A DNA stretch of 64,000 bases from Jiangella alba (lineage in GTDB: Bacteria; Actinomycetota; Actinomycetes; Jiangellales; Jiangellaceae), in the NCBI RefSeq assembly GCF_900106035.1, contig NZ_FNUC01000004.1, positions 124,001 through 188,000 of the forward strand. Reading direction: 5' to 3'. Under the pieces are notes generated by a model. That model was not told the DNA's origin. It did not search any database and saw only the letters and a list, made by a program, of their open reading frames with translations. This document shows positions 43,368-51,648 of the stretch, one piece after another (position 1 is the first letter of the stretch; every line of letters begins with the position of its first letter). Both the position numbers and the translations under genes were made by a program.

Positions 43368-44792
43368 GTGCCAACCCCGACGGCACCCGCCGACCGGCTC
43401 ACCGGTCGCGGCTGGGCCATCCTGCTCGTGCTCAGCAGCGCGATCTTCCTCGAAGGCATCGACGTCTCGATGATGGGCGTCGCGCTCCCCTCGATCCGGG
43501 CCGACCTCGGCCTGTCCACGACCTCGCTGCAGTGGGTGGTGAGCGCGTACGTGCTCGGCTACGGCGGCTTCGTGCTGCTCGGCGGGCGCGCGTCGGACCT
43601 GCTCGGCCGGCGCCGGATGTTCGTGCTGTGGCTCACCGTCTTCCTGCTCTTCTCCGGCCTCGGCGGCCTGGCCACCGACGGCTGGCTGCTGATCCTCGCG
43701 CGGTTCGTCACCGGTGTCGCGGCGGCTTTCATGACCCCGGCCGGCCTCTCGATCATCACGACGACGTTCCCCGAAGGCCCGCTGCGGACCCGTGCGCTGC
43801 TGGTCTACGCCGGCATCGCGGCCGGCGGCTTCTCGCTGGGCATGGTCACCGGCGGGCTGCTGACGTCGATCGACTGGCGCTGGGTGTTCTTCGCCCCCGT
43901 CATCATGGCCGCGGTCATCCTGGCGGCGGCGGTGCGGCTGATCCCGCACGACACCCCGGCGGCGCGGACCGGCGGCGGGTACGACGTCGGCGGCACGCTG
44001 AGCCTCACGGGCGCCATGCTGCTGCTCGTCTACACCGTCGTCATGCTGCCCGACGTGGAGCCCGCTTCGACGGTGACGACGGCGGCCGCCGGGCTGGCGC
44101 TGCTGGCGCTGTTCGTGACGATCGAGCGGCGATCCCGCACGCCGTTGCTGCGGCTCGGGCTGTTGCGCTCCGCGCCGCTGCTGCGGGCCAACGCCGGCGC
44201 GATGCTGCTGGTCGGCGGGTTCGTCGGCTTCCAGTTCATCGCCGTGCTCTACCTGCAGGAGTACCGCGGCTGGTCGGAGACGCAGACGGGACTCGCGCTG
44301 ATGGTGCTCGGACTGGACGCGATCCTCGCGCCGACGCTGACGCCGGTGCTGGTGCGCCGGTTCGGCAACGCGACGGTGATCGTGGCCGGGCTGGTGCTGG
44401 CCGCCGTGGCGTACGCGCTGTTCCTGCGGGTCGGCGCGGACTGGACGTACGCCGCCATGCTGCCGTCGTTCCTCGTGCTGAGCACCGCGTTCGCCCTGGG
44501 CTACGGGCCGCTGACGATCGCCGCCACCGACGGCGTCGCCGCGGAGGAACAGGGGCTGGCCAGCGGCGTCCTGACGACGTCGTTCCAGTTCGGGTCGGCG
44601 CTCGGCCTGGCCGTCGTGACGGCGGTGGTCGTCGGCAGCAGCGGGCCCGCCGGCGCGGACCTGGACGCGTTCCGGACGGCGCTGCTGGTCCCCCTGGCCG
44701 CCGCCCTGATCGGCGTCGTCGTCACCGCGTCCGGCCTGCGCCGCCGTCGCCGTCCGGCCGCCGACGTCGTCGCAGCGGAGGTGACGGTATGA
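43368..44792 (+). CDS. MFS drug exporter, DHA2 (EmrB/QacA) type
   Basis: A 474-residue transporter starting at GTG 43368 with AAGGAG 8 nt upstream. It has 12-14 hydrophobic spans. The family signatures are LEGIDVSMMGVALPSIRADL in span 1, GGRASDLLGRRRMFVLWLTV in the 2-3 loop, RFVTGVAAAFMTPAGLSII and the motif C-like GIAAGGFSLGMVTGGLLTSI. DHA2 proteins export drugs by proton antiport. It is divergent from the HxlR regulator and overlaps the next gene by 4 bp (ATGA), suggesting an inducible two-gene detoxification unit. Confidence 0.88.
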   Translation: MPTPTAPADRLTGRGWAILLVLSSAIFLEGIDVSMMGVALPSIRADLGLSTTSLQWVVSAYVLGYGGFVLLGGRASDLLGRRRMFVLWLTVFLLFSGLGGLATDGWLLILARFVTGVAAAFMTPAGLSIITTTFPEGPLRTRALLVYAGIAAGGFSLGMVTGGLLTSIDWRWVFFAPVIMAAVILAAAVRLIPHDTPAARTGGGYDVGGTLSLTGAMLLLVYTVVMLPDVEPASTVTTAAAGLALLALFVTIERRSRTPLLRLGLLRSAPLLRANAGAMLLVGGFVGFQFIAVLYLQEYRGWSETQTGLALMVLGLDAILAPTLTPVLVRRFGNATVIVAGLVLAAVAYALFLRVGADWTYAAMLPSFLVLSTAFALGYGPLTIAATDGVAAEEQGLASGVLTTSFQFGSALGLAVVTAVVVGSSGPAGADLDAFRTALLVPLAAALIGVVVTASGLRRRRRPAADVVAAEVTV

Positions 44793-45247
44793 GCGGCGAC
44801 GTCGTGGACAGCCCGGACCGGTCGGTGGCCGAGCACGTGCGCCGCTACCTCGCCACCGACGGCCGCGACGGCCACCTCGAGGGCGGCGTGCCGAACCTGG
44901 TGCTGACGGTGACCGGCCGGACCAGCGGGCGGCGCTACCGCAACGCCATGTTCTACGGCACCGACGGCGACCGGTACGTGCTGGTCGCGTCCGGGTCGGC
45001 GGTGACCGCGACGCACCCGTCCTGGTACCGCAACCTCGCCGCCAACCCCGTCGTCGAGGTGCAGGTCAGGGGCGAGCGGTTCACCGCGACGGCGCGGACG
45101 GCGCAGGGCGCGGAGCGGCGCCGGCTCTGGGCGCTCATGACGACGCTCGCCCCGGTGTACCTCGCGTACGAGGAGCGGACGCCGCGCACGATCCCGGTGG
45201 TGGTGCTGGAGCGCACTGAGGGTGTGTCTCCTGGGTCTCGGCCGTAG
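44789..45247 (+). CDS. Deazaflavin (F420)-dependent nitroreductase family protein
   Basis: A 152-residue protein of the Ddn/PF04075 type. GRTSGRRYRNAMFYGTDGDR, YVLVASGSAVTATHPSWYRN and LAANPVVEVQVRGERFTATA are the F420-binding split-barrel blocks. Members reduce nitroaromatics, quinones or oxidised compounds with F420H2. The ATG overlaps the stop of the MFS gene, so both are translated together. The last eight residues and stop codon (GVSPGSRP) are encoded by the left end of MITE copy 1, so the original C-terminus appears replaced. Confidence 0.85.
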   Translation: MSGDVVDSPDRSVAEHVRRYLATDGRDGHLEGGVPNLVLTVTGRTSGRRYRNAMFYGTDGDRYVLVASGSAVTATHPSWYRNLAANPVVEVQVRGERFTATARTAQGAERRRLWALMTTLAPVYLAYEERTPRTIPVVVLERTEGVSPGSRP

Positions 45248-45380
45248 CGAGCGGCGTCCAGGTGGATGCCTCGCAAGGCCGAGGAGGGAGTCATAGCGGG
45301 GTTCTATGACGACTGACGAGAACGTAGCGAGGCGCCGCCTGGGCGTCGCGCAGTAGGCCATGGACCCGGGAGACCCACCC
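45220..45380. mobile_element. MITE-like element, copy 1 (161 bp)
   Basis: 161 bp with imperfect 18-bp terminal inverted repeats (GGGTGTGTCTCCTGGGTC at the left, its partner GACCCGGGAGACCCACCC at the right, 16 of 18 pairing). It differs from copy 2 (47188-47348) at about 12 positions, with several end differences compensated on the other arm. No transposase gene fits inside. It overlaps the end of the Ddn-type gene and ends 12 bp before the GNAT gene start. Confidence 0.8.
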
Positions 45381-45392
45381 TAAGATGTGCCG

Positions 45393-45902
45393 ATGACCGA
45401 CGGCGTGACGACCGACCGGCTGCTGGTGCGACCGCCCCAGGAGACCGACCGTGCCCGGTTCCTCGAACTCTTCCAGGACGAGGCCTTCATGGCGTTCGCG
45501 CCGGCGGTCCTCACCCCGGAGCAGGCCGGTGCCCGCTTCGACCACATGGCCGACGTCTGCCGGACGATCCCGTTCGGCAAGCAGCCGGTGGTCGAGCGGG
45601 CCACCGGCCGCGTCGTCGGCTACACCGGCGTCGACCACATCGAGATCGACGGCCGGGACCGGCTGGAGTGGGGGTACCGGTTCGTGCCGGAGGCACGCGG
45701 CCTCGGGTACGCCACCGAGGCCGGCGCGGCGCTGCTGGAGCACGCCGGCCGGACGTACACCGGCGAGCTGCTGGCGATCATCGATCCGGGGAACGGCCCG
45801 TCGAAGCGGGTCGCCGGCAAGCTCGGCTTCGCGTTCTGGACCCAGACGACGATCGACGGCGACCGCTGCGACCTCTACACGCTGCGGGTGGGGCAGGCAT
45901 GA
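45393..45902 (+). CDS. GNAT family N-acetyltransferase
   Basis: A 169-residue acetyltransferase of the RimJ/RimL-like group (TTDRLLVRPPQETDRARFLE), with the acetyl-CoA-binding stretch YRFVPEARGLGYATEAGAAL and IIDPGNGPSKRVAGKLGF. Substrate unknown; small molecules or protein N-termini are usual. The start could be GTG 45387 or ATG 45393. MITE copy 1 ends just upstream, so transcription either reads through it or starts within it. The next gene overlaps by 4 bp. Confidence 0.85.
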   Translation: MTDGVTTDRLLVRPPQETDRARFLELFQDEAFMAFAPAVLTPEQAGARFDHMADVCRTIPFGKQPVVERATGRVVGYTGVDHIEIDGRDRLEWGYRFVPEARGLGYATEAGAALLEHAGRTYTGELLAIIDPGNGPSKRVAGKLGFAFWTQTTIDGDRCDLYTLRVGQA

Positions 45903-47188
45903 GCGCCGGCGAGCTGCTCCGCCACGGCGATCCGGGCTTCGACGCCGCCGCCTCGCCGCGGCCGTTCACGGCGCACGACGGCGTCCCGGTGCCGGTCGCC
46001 GTGCTGCGCTGCCGTGACGCCGCCGAGGTCGCCGTCGCCGTCGAGTACGCCCGCCGCGAGGCGCTGCCGATCGCCGTCAGGTCCGGCGGGCACTGCGCGG
46101 CCGGCCTGTCCTCGACGACCGGCCTGGTGATCGACGTGTCCCCGATGGACTCCGTCGAGGTCGACGGCGACCACGTCGTCGTCGGCGGCGGGGTGCGGCT
46201 GGCCGCGCTGGTCGAGGCGCTCGGCGCGCACGGCCGGGCGATGCCGACCGGGACCTGCCCGACGGTCGGTGTCAGCGGGCTGACGCTCGGCGGCGGGTGG
46301 GGCATGCTCAGCCGCCGGCACGGGCTGACCTGCGACCAGCTGGTCCGGACCGAGGTCGTCACGGCGGACGGCGCGGCGGTGGTGGCCGACGACGACCACG
46401 AACCGGACCTGTTCTGGGCGCTGCGCGGCGGCGGGACCAGCGGCCTCGGCGTGGTGACGTCGATGCGGTTCCGCACGGTTCCCGCGCCGCTGATGACGAA
46501 CTTCCGCTACACCTGGCCGCTGGCCGCGGCCGCCGACGTGCTGCGCGCCTGGCTCGACCGCGCCGTCGACGCGCCCGCCCGGCTGTGCGCCGAGGCCGGC
46601 CTCTACCCCGCCGAGGTGGCGCTGCACGGCGCGATGGCCGGCACCGAGGCCGAGACCCGCGCGGCGCTCGACCAGCTCTGCGACGGCCTGCCGGCACCGG
46701 TCCGCGTCGAGGCCGCCGAGCTGTCCTACCTCGACTCCGCCCGCGACCTCGCCGGCGCCATCGACACCCCCGACCCGTCCCGTCATCTCTACGCCACCTC
46801 GGAGTTCTTCGAGACGACGCTGCCCGACGACGCGGTGGGCGCGCTGCTCGCGCTGTTCGCGGCCGGTCCGGCCGAACGCGAGGTCGGCTTCATGCCCTGG
46901 GGCGGCGGCGACTCCGACGTCGCCCCCGGCGCGACCGCCTTCCCGCACCGCGGCGCCCGCTACGTCGTCCACCACATCGCCCTCACGCCCGACGCCGACG
47001 CCACGGCCCGCGGCTGGACCGGCGCCATGCGCGACACCCTCGGCCCATACGGCACCGGCGGCGTCTACGCGAACTTCGCCGACCGCGGCCTCGCCGACCC
47101 GGAGCTCGCCTACTACGGCGCCAACGCCGCCCGCCTGCGCAAGATCAGGCGCCGCTACGACCCGGACGCCGTCTTCCGCGCCGGCTAG
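45899..47188 (+). CDS. FAD-binding oxidoreductase, berberine-bridge (BBE) type
   Basis: A 429-residue enzyme of the PCMH-type FAD family. IAVRSGGHCAAGLSSTTGL holds the His that forms the 8-alpha-histidyl bond, and PTGTCPTVGVSGLTLGGGWG holds the Cys expected for a second, 6-S-cysteinyl bond, so a bicovalent FAD is likely. The C-terminal BBE module is GVYANFADRGLADPELAYYG. Such enzymes oxidise sugars, alcohols or secondary metabolites with O2. Its ATG overlaps the GNAT stop. The TAG stop is part of a CTAG at the left junction of MITE copy 2. Confidence 0.88.
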   Translation: MSAGELLRHGDPGFDAAASPRPFTAHDGVPVPVAVLRCRDAAEVAVAVEYARREALPIAVRSGGHCAAGLSSTTGLVIDVSPMDSVEVDGDHVVVGGGVRLAALVEALGAHGRAMPTGTCPTVGVSGLTLGGGWGMLSRRHGLTCDQLVRTEVVTADGAAVVADDDHEPDLFWALRGGGTSGLGVVTSMRFRTVPAPLMTNFRYTWPLAAAADVLRAWLDRAVDAPARLCAEAGLYPAEVALHGAMAGTEAETRAALDQLCDGLPAPVRVEAAELSYLDSARDLAGAIDTPDPSRHLYATSEFFETTLPDDAVGALLALFAAGPAEREVGFMPWGGGDSDVAPGATAFPHRGARYVVHHIALTPDADATARGWTGAMRDTLGPYGTGGVYANFADRGLADPELAYYGANAARLRKIRRRYDPDAVFRAG

Positions 47189-47348
47189 GGTGTGTCCCCC
47201 AAGTCTCGGCCGTAGCGAGCGGCGTCCAGGTGGATGCCTCGCAAGGCCGACGAGGAAGTCATAGCGGGGTTCTATGACGACTGACGAGAACGCCGCGAGG
47301 CGCCGCCTGGGCGTCGCGCAGTAGGCCATGGACTTGGGAGCCACACCC
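47188..47348. mobile_element. MITE-like element, copy 2 (161 bp)
   Basis: 161 bp, the same length as copy 1, with ends GGGTGTGTCCCCCAAGTC and GACTTGGGAGCCACACCC (16 of 18 pairing). CTAG occurs at both junctions (47185-47188 and 47348-47351), possibly a 4-bp target duplication. The left CTAG contains the stop codon of the FAD oxidoreductase gene. The IS at 47352 is joined directly to its right end. Confidence 0.8.
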
Positions 47349-47351
47349 TAG

Positions 47352-48346
47352 ATGAGTGAGTCCTATTGATCTTGTGGGTGTGTCGCTGTCGATAGACATG
47401 GGTGGAGGGCGTCGAGGATCAGTGTGTGAGCAATGATCTTGACGCCCTCCTGACCGCACTCTATGTCCATGTCGAGGATCGTGTCTTCCCGGTGTTGGGG
47501 TGGTCGCGTGATCACCGGCCGGGCCGCAAGCCGGGGCTGTCCGACGGTGAACTGATCACCCTGGCGGTGGCGCAGCAGCTGCTCGGCGTGGCGTCGGAAC
47601 GGCGGTGGGTCCGGTTTGCGCGCGCCCGGCTGGGCGGACTGTTCCCCTACCTGCCCGGCCAGTCTGGATACGGCAAACGACTCCGGTCCTTGGGAGGGCT
47701 GCTCGCCGCGGTCATCACCGAACTGGCCCGGGACACGCCGTCCTGGCACGACGATCTGCGGCTGCTGGATTCCACCCCGCTGCCGTGCGCGGCGTCGCGG
47801 GAGACGGTGAAGCGCTCGGACCTGGCCGGGCACGCCGGTTACGGCTACTGCGCCAGTCACTCGCGGTTCTTCTGGGGATTCCGGCTCTACCTGGTCACCA
47901 CCGCCGAGGGCATGCCGATCATCTGGGGTCTGGCCAACCCCAAGATCGGCGAACGCGACGCCGCCCGGGCGCTCCTCGACCACGACCACCACCTCGTCGC
48001 GTCCGGGCAGGTCATCCTCGCCGACAAAGGGTTCGCCGGGCGCGACTTCGACCAGTTCGTCACCAGCCTGGGCGCGCACCTGATCCGGCCCGACCGCAAA
48101 GACGAACCGACCAGACGGGGCAAACTGGCCCGGGTCCGCCAATGGATCGAAGCCGTCTTCGACACCCTGAAAGGTCAGCTCACCCTCGAGGAACACGGCG
48201 CCCGCACCCTGAACGGAGTCCACGCCCGCATCGCCGCACGACTACTCGCCCTCGCCACCGCGATCTGGCACAACTGGCACACCGGCACCCAAGCCAAACG
48301 ATCCCTGATCGCCTACGACCACTAACGATCAATCGGACTCACTCAT
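47352..48346 (+). mobile_element. Complete insertion sequence, about 995 bp
   Basis: The terminal inverted repeats start ATGAGTGAGTCCTATTGATC (left) and, on the other strand, ATGAGTGAGTCCGATTGATC (right), one mismatch in 20. CTAG flanks both sides (47348-47351 and 48347-48350), consistent with a YTAR-like 4-bp or TA target duplication. One intact transposase gene fills it. The right CTAG includes the murB stop codon and the left one ends MITE copy 2, so the IS landed exactly between the MITE and murB. Confidence 0.88.
47426..48325 (+). CDS. IS transposase, DDE type (IS982/IS5-like)
   Basis: A 299-residue transposase starting at GTG 47426 (VSNDLDALLTALYVHVEDRV). The DDE triad is visible as LLDSTPLPCA (D), ILADKGFAGRD (D) and QWIEAVFDTLKGQL (E), with the conserved Lys and the Y-(2)-R-(3)-E-(6)-K-like spacing of this group. 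The N-terminal SDGELITLAVAQQLLG and GYGKRLRSLG resemble IS982-family proteins, while the short CTAG flank recalls IS5 relatives. The frame is intact, so it may be active. Confidence 0.88.
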   Translation: MSNDLDALLTALYVHVEDRVFPVLGWSRDHRPGRKPGLSDGELITLAVAQQLLGVASERRWVRFARARLGGLFPYLPGQSGYGKRLRSLGGLLAAVITELARDTPSWHDDLRLLDSTPLPCAASRETVKRSDLAGHAGYGYCASHSRFFWGFRLYLVTTAEGMPIIWGLANPKIGERDAARALLDHDHHLVASGQVILADKGFAGRDFDQFVTSLGAHLIRPDRKDEPTRRGKLARVRQWIEAVFDTLKGQLTLEEHGARTLNGVHARIAARLLALATAIWHNWHTGTQAKRSLIAYDH

Positions 48347-49414
48347 CTAGAGGGAGCAGCCGACGAGCATCGGCTCAGGCACCAGCTCGACGCCGAAGGC
48401 GGAGCGGACGCCGTCGCGCACCTCGCGGGCGAGGCCGAGGAGGTCGGCCGTGCTGGCGTCGCCGCGGTTCGTCAGCGCCAGCGTGTGCTTGGTCGACAGC
48501 GAGACGTCGGTGCGGCCGCCGTCGTAGCCGCGGCCGAACCCGGCGTGCTCGATCAGCCACGCCGCGCTCGACTTCACCAGGCCGTCGCCGGCCGGGAACC
48601 GCGGCGCGCCGTCGGGCAGCGCCGCCGCCTGCGCCTCGGTGAGCACCGGGTTGGTGAAGAACGACCCGGCGCTCCAGGTGTCGTGGTCGGCGGCGTCGAG
48701 CACCATGCCCTTGCCGGCGCGCAGGGCGAGGACGGTGTCGCGCACCGCGGCGATCGGCGCGCGCCCGCCCACCTCGACGCCGAGCCCGCGGGCCAGCTCG
48801 GCGTAGCGGACCGGCATGCCGAGGCCGCCCTCGCGCAGCTGGTAGCTGACGGTGAGGACGACGTAGCGCTCGGAGCCCTTGAACCGGCTGTCGCGGTAGG
48901 CGAAGCGGCAGTCGGCGTTGGCGAACGTGCGGACGCGGCGGTCCTGGCGGTCGTAGGTGCGCACCGTCCAGACCGTCTGCGCCACTTCCTGGCCGTAGGC
49001 GCCGACGTTCTGCATGGGGGTGGCGCCGACCAGGCCGGGGATGCCGGACAGCGCCTCGATGCCGGGCCACTCGTTCGCGACGGTGTACGCGACGAGGTCG
49101 TCCCACGGCTCGCCGGCGGCGGCCGTCAGCAGGACCCCTCCGCAGGCGGCGAGCGCGCCGCTGTCGCAGGAGGCGCTCGCGTCGACGTCGATGCCGCGGG
49201 TGCCGGCCAGCACCACCGTGCCGTCGAAGCCGGCGTCGTCGACGACCAGGTTGGAACCGCCGCCGACCACCAGCACCGGCTCGCCGCGCTCGTCGCAGTC
49301 GCGGACCAGGCCGATCAGCTCGTCCTCGGTGGTGGCCTCGACGACGCGCTTGGCCGGCCCGCCCAGCCGCAGCGTGGTCAGGCCGGAGAGGGCGACGTCG
49401 GTCAGTTCGCGCAT
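48347..49414 (-). CDS. murB: UDP-N-acetylenolpyruvoylglucosamine reductase
   Basis: A 355-residue FAD enzyme that makes UDP-N-acetylmuramate in peptidoglycan synthesis. LTTLRLGGPAKRVVEATTED, PVLVVGGGSNLVVDDAGFDG and IEALSGIPGLVGATPMQNVG are the FAD-binding blocks; SAGSFFTNPVL holds the proton-donor Ser and AWLIEHAGF the late block. It is the type I form with the Tyr-containing loop. The TAG stop is part of the CTAG right beside the IS, so the gene is intact but touches the insertion. Confidence 0.95.
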   Translation of the reverse strand: MRELTDVALSGLTTLRLGGPAKRVVEATTEDELIGLVRDCDERGEPVLVVGGGSNLVVDDAGFDGTVVLAGTRGIDVDASASCDSGALAACGGVLLTAAAGEPWDDLVAYTVANEWPGIEALSGIPGLVGATPMQNVGAYGQEVAQTVWTVRTYDRQDRRVRTFANADCRFAYRDSRFKGSERYVVLTVSYQLREGGLGMPVRYAELARGLGVEVGGRAPIAAVRDTVLALRAGKGMVLDAADHDTWSAGSFFTNPVLTEAQAAALPDGAPRFPAGDGLVKSSAAWLIEHAGFGRGYDGGRTDVSLSTKHTLALTNRGDASTADLLGLAREVRDGVRSAFGVELVPEPMLVGCSL

Positions 49415-49427
49415 CGCGGCCTCGTCG

Positions 49428-49874
49428 CTACGAGCTCGACGGCCGGTCGGCCGGCAGCCGGCACAGCGCCCGGGCCTGCGTGAGCACCTTCTGCTCGTCG
49501 ACCTTGACGGTCAGTTCGAGCGCCACCAGGCCGTCGTCGCGGACGTCGGTGACGATGGCGGCCACGCGCACCGCGACGCCGGTGTCGTCGTCGGGGACGA
49601 CCACCGGGCGGGCGAAGCGGACGCCGTACTCGACCACCGCGGCGGGGTCGCCCAGCCAGTCGGTGAGCAGCCGGCCGGCCAGCCCCATGGTCAGCAGACC
49701 GTGGGCGATGACCCCCGGCAGCCCGACGGACTTGGCCACCCGCTCGTTCCAGTGGATCGGGTTGAAGTCGCCGGACGCACCGGCGTACCGGACCAGGTTC
49801 TCGCGGGTGATCCAGTACGTCTGGTCGGCGACGACGTCGCCGACGGCCAGCTGCTCGGTCACCCGCTCAGTCAC
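49428..49874 (-). CDS. MaoC-like (R)-hydroxyacyl dehydratase subunit (HadB-type)
   Basis: A 148-residue hot-dog-fold protein. The hydratase-2 motif is RYAGASGDFNPIHWNERVAK, with Asp and His at the expected spacing, followed by GVIAHGLLTMGLAGRLLTDW. It should be the catalytic partner of the upstream non-catalytic subunit in a heterodimer like mycobacterial HadAB, acting in fatty acid synthase II. Its start overlaps the previous gene by 8 bp. Lies 13 bp before murB. Confidence 0.9.
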   Translation of the reverse strand: MTERVTEQLAVGDVVADQTYWITRENLVRYAGASGDFNPIHWNERVAKSVGLPGVIAHGLLTMGLAGRLLTDWLGDPAAVVEYGVRFARPVVVPDDDTGVAVRVAAIVTDVRDDGLVALELTVKVDEQKVLTQARALCRLPADRPSSS

Positions 49875-50325
49875 TGGCTCCTCCGTCGGAGTCCTCGGGG
49901 CGCACCAGCAGCGTGGCCTCGGACAGGCAGACGTCGGTGCCGTCGGCGTCCTGGACCTCGGTGCGGATCTTCAGCAGGTCGTTGCCGGCGACGGCGCGGA
50001 CGCCGTCGAGCCGCGTGGTCGCCTCGACCCGGCTGCCCACCGGCAGCGACCGGGAGTAGGTGAAGCGCTGGTCGACGTGTACGACCCGGGCGAACTCGAT
50101 ACCGAGGTCCTTCATCAGCAGGTCGAAGCCGTTCATCACGATGATCATCACGAAGGTGGGCGGCGCGACGACATCGTCGTGCCCGTAGCCGCGCGCGGCT
50201 GCGGTGTCGACGTACGCCGGGTTCGCGTCGCCGATGGCCTCCGCGAACTCGCGAATCTTCTCCCGGCTCACTTCGTAGATCTGGGGAGGGTAGACCCGTC
50301 CGACGACCGAAGGATCAATGGGCAT
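49867..50325 (-). CDS. MaoC-like dehydratase N-terminal subunit (HadA-type)
   Basis: A 152-residue hot-dog protein with the MaoC_dehydrat_N pattern (VGRVYPPQIYEVSREKIREF, AEAIGDANPAYVDTAAARGY and VAPPTFVMIIVMNGFDLLMK). It lacks the D-x-x-x-x-H catalytic pair and is expected to be the structural or substrate-binding partner of the downstream HadB-like subunit. The order rpmG-hadA-hadB near murB and secE is conserved in actinobacteria, including mycobacteria. Confidence 0.9.
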   Translation of the reverse strand: MPIDPSVVGRVYPPQIYEVSREKIREFAEAIGDANPAYVDTAAARGYGHDDVVAPPTFVMIIVMNGFDLLMKDLGIEFARVVHVDQRFTYSRSLPVGSRVEATTRLDGVRAVAGNDLLKIRTEVQDADGTDVCLSEATLLVRPEDSDGGASD

Positions 50326-50395
50326 GCGTTGAACTTACCGTCACCAGAGCCGGGCTCCGACGGGAGACCCTGGCCACGAGCCGGACGCGAACGCG

Positions 50396-50566
50396 TCAGC
50401 GGGTCTCGCGGTGGACGGTGTGGGTGCGGCAGCGCGGGCAGAACTTCTTCAAGTCGAGCCGGTCGGGGTCGTTGCGCCGGTTCTTCTTGGTGATGTAGTT
50501 GCGCTCCTTGCACTCCGTGCAGGCCATGGTGATCTTGGGACGGATGTCAGCGCTCTTGGCGGCCAC
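50396..50566 (-). CDS. rpmG: 50S ribosomal protein L33
   Basis: A 56-residue zinc-type L33 starting at GTG 50564-50566 ([20 protein letters not shown]). The CTEC and CPRC pairs bind zinc, as in the C+ paralogue. Other actinobacteria encode a second, zinc-free L33. It is 70 nt upstream of the hadA-like gene and follows the tRNA-Met gene. Confidence 0.95.
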   Translation of the reverse strand: MAAKSADIRPKITMACTECKERNYITKKNRRNDPDRLDLKKFCPRCRTHTVHRETR

Positions 50567-50666
50567 GGGTGCCTCTTTCGGGGACGTCTGGATCGTCGGA
50601 ACCGTGCAAGGGTACCCGACCTGGTCGTGTCGCACCCAATCGTGCGGGTGTGACGGCCGGGCTGGT

Positions 50667-50743
50667 GGTAGCGGGGGCGGGATTCGAACCCGCGACACAA
50701 CGATTATGAGCCGTTTGCTCTAACCACCTGAGCTACCCCGCCG
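50667..50743 (-). tRNA. tRNA-Met (CAT), elongator
   Basis: Acceptor GGCGGGG/CCCCGCT with a G-U first pair, anticodon loop CTCATAA (anticodon CAT) and T-arm GCGGGTTCGAATCCCGC. The 3' CCA is encoded (50667-50669). The anticodon stem AACGG/TCGTT lacks the GGG/CCC pairs of an initiator, so it is the elongator form. First gene downstream of tRNA-Thr on the minus strand. Confidence 0.94.
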
Positions 50744-50782
50744 AGGGGAGTCGGCGCCGCGCAAACGGCGCAGCCTCACCAG

Positions 50783-50855
50783 AGCCCCAATACGGAATCG
50801 AACCGTAGACCTTCTCCTTACCATGGAGACGCTCTGCCGACTGAGCTATTGGGGC
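50783..50855 (-). tRNA. tRNA-Thr (GGT)
   Basis: Acceptor GCCCCAA/TTGGGGC, D-arm AGCTCAGTCGGCAGAGC, anticodon stem-loop TCTCCATGGTAAGGAGA with anticodon GGT, and T-arm ACGGTTCGATTCCGT. CCA is not encoded. It lies in the Tyr-Thr-Met group. Confidence 0.94.
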
Positions 50856-50971
50856 GTGCGCCAGTTGAGGGTACACAACCTGGGGCCGTGGTGCGAAATC
50901 GGCCGTTCGGCTGCGGAGTTCACGTCCCGAACCGGCGGGCCGGGACGTGCACTCACTGTCCTCGAGAGGCG

Positions 50972-51053
50972 TGGCAGGTGCAGGATTCGAACCTGCGTAG
51001 GCTGTGCCGGCTGATTTACAGTCAGCTCCCTTTGGCCGCTCGGGCAACCTGCC
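50972..51053 (-). tRNA. tRNA-Tyr (GTA)
   Basis: A class II tRNA with acceptor GGCAGGT/ACCTGCC, anticodon stem-loop GCTGACTGTAAATCAGC (anticodon GTA), a long variable arm (CGGCACAGCC) and T-arm GCAGGTTCGAATCCTGC. CCA is not encoded. It is the first of the three tRNA genes transcribed here. Confidence 0.94.
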
Positions 51054-51153
51054 GGGTGGTTCCCCGCCATTGGCTGGGACCGGTGAGAGAATACATCAGT
51101 GCGGAGGGCGCCGGACAATCGGTTCGGGCTCGAGAGATCCAGAAGGAGCCGTC

Positions 51154-51648
51154 GTGGCTAGCGAGTCGTCGTTCGACGTGGTGAGCAAGGTCGACCGGCA
51201 GGAGGTGGACAACGCGCTGAACCAGGCCTCGAAGGAGATCGCGCAGCGGTTCGACTTCCGTGGCACCGGCGCCTCGATCCGCTGGCAGGGCGAACTGGGC
51301 GTCGAGATGGAGGCGTCCGCCGAAGACCGCGTCAACGCCGTGCTCGACGTCTTCAAGGACAAGCTGATCAAGCGCAAGGTCTCACTGAAGGCGCTCGACG
51401 CCGGCGAGCCGCGCGCGTCCGGCACCGTCTACAAGATCAACGCCACCCTGCAGGACGGCCTCGACCAGGACCAGGTGAAGAAGATCACCAAGGCCATCCG
51501 CGACGACGCGCCCAAGGGCGTCAAGACCCAGGTGCAGGGCGACGAGGTGCGGGTCTCGTCGAAGAGCAAGAACGACCTGCAGACCGTCATGGCCATGCTG
51601 CGCGAGCAGGACTTCGACTTCGCCGTCCAGTTCACGAACTACCGCTGA
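51154..51648 (+). CDS. YajQ family cyclic-di-GMP-binding protein
   Basis: A 164-residue protein starting at GTG 51154 with AAGGAG upstream ([20 protein letters not shown]). The family core [40 protein letters not shown] and the C-terminal FAVQFTNYR are intact. YajQ proteins bind c-di-GMP or nucleic acids in other bacteria; the role in actinomycetes is unclear. It is divergent from the tRNA-Tyr gene. Confidence 0.94.
   Translation: MASESSFDVVSKVDRQEVDNALNQASKEIAQRFDFRGTGASIRWQGELGVEMEASAEDRVNAVLDVFKDKLIKRKVSLKALDAGEPRASGTVYKINATLQDGLDQDQVKKITKAIRDDAPKGVKTQVQGDEVRVSSKSKNDLQTVMAMLREQDFDFAVQFTNYR

Noticed and set aside
45220..45380. MAYCATPRRRLA reading frame inside the MITE copies as a gene
   Set aside because: Short, no ribosome site or known domain; conserved openness over 161 bp of similar DNA is not sufficient. 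Kept only as a remark.
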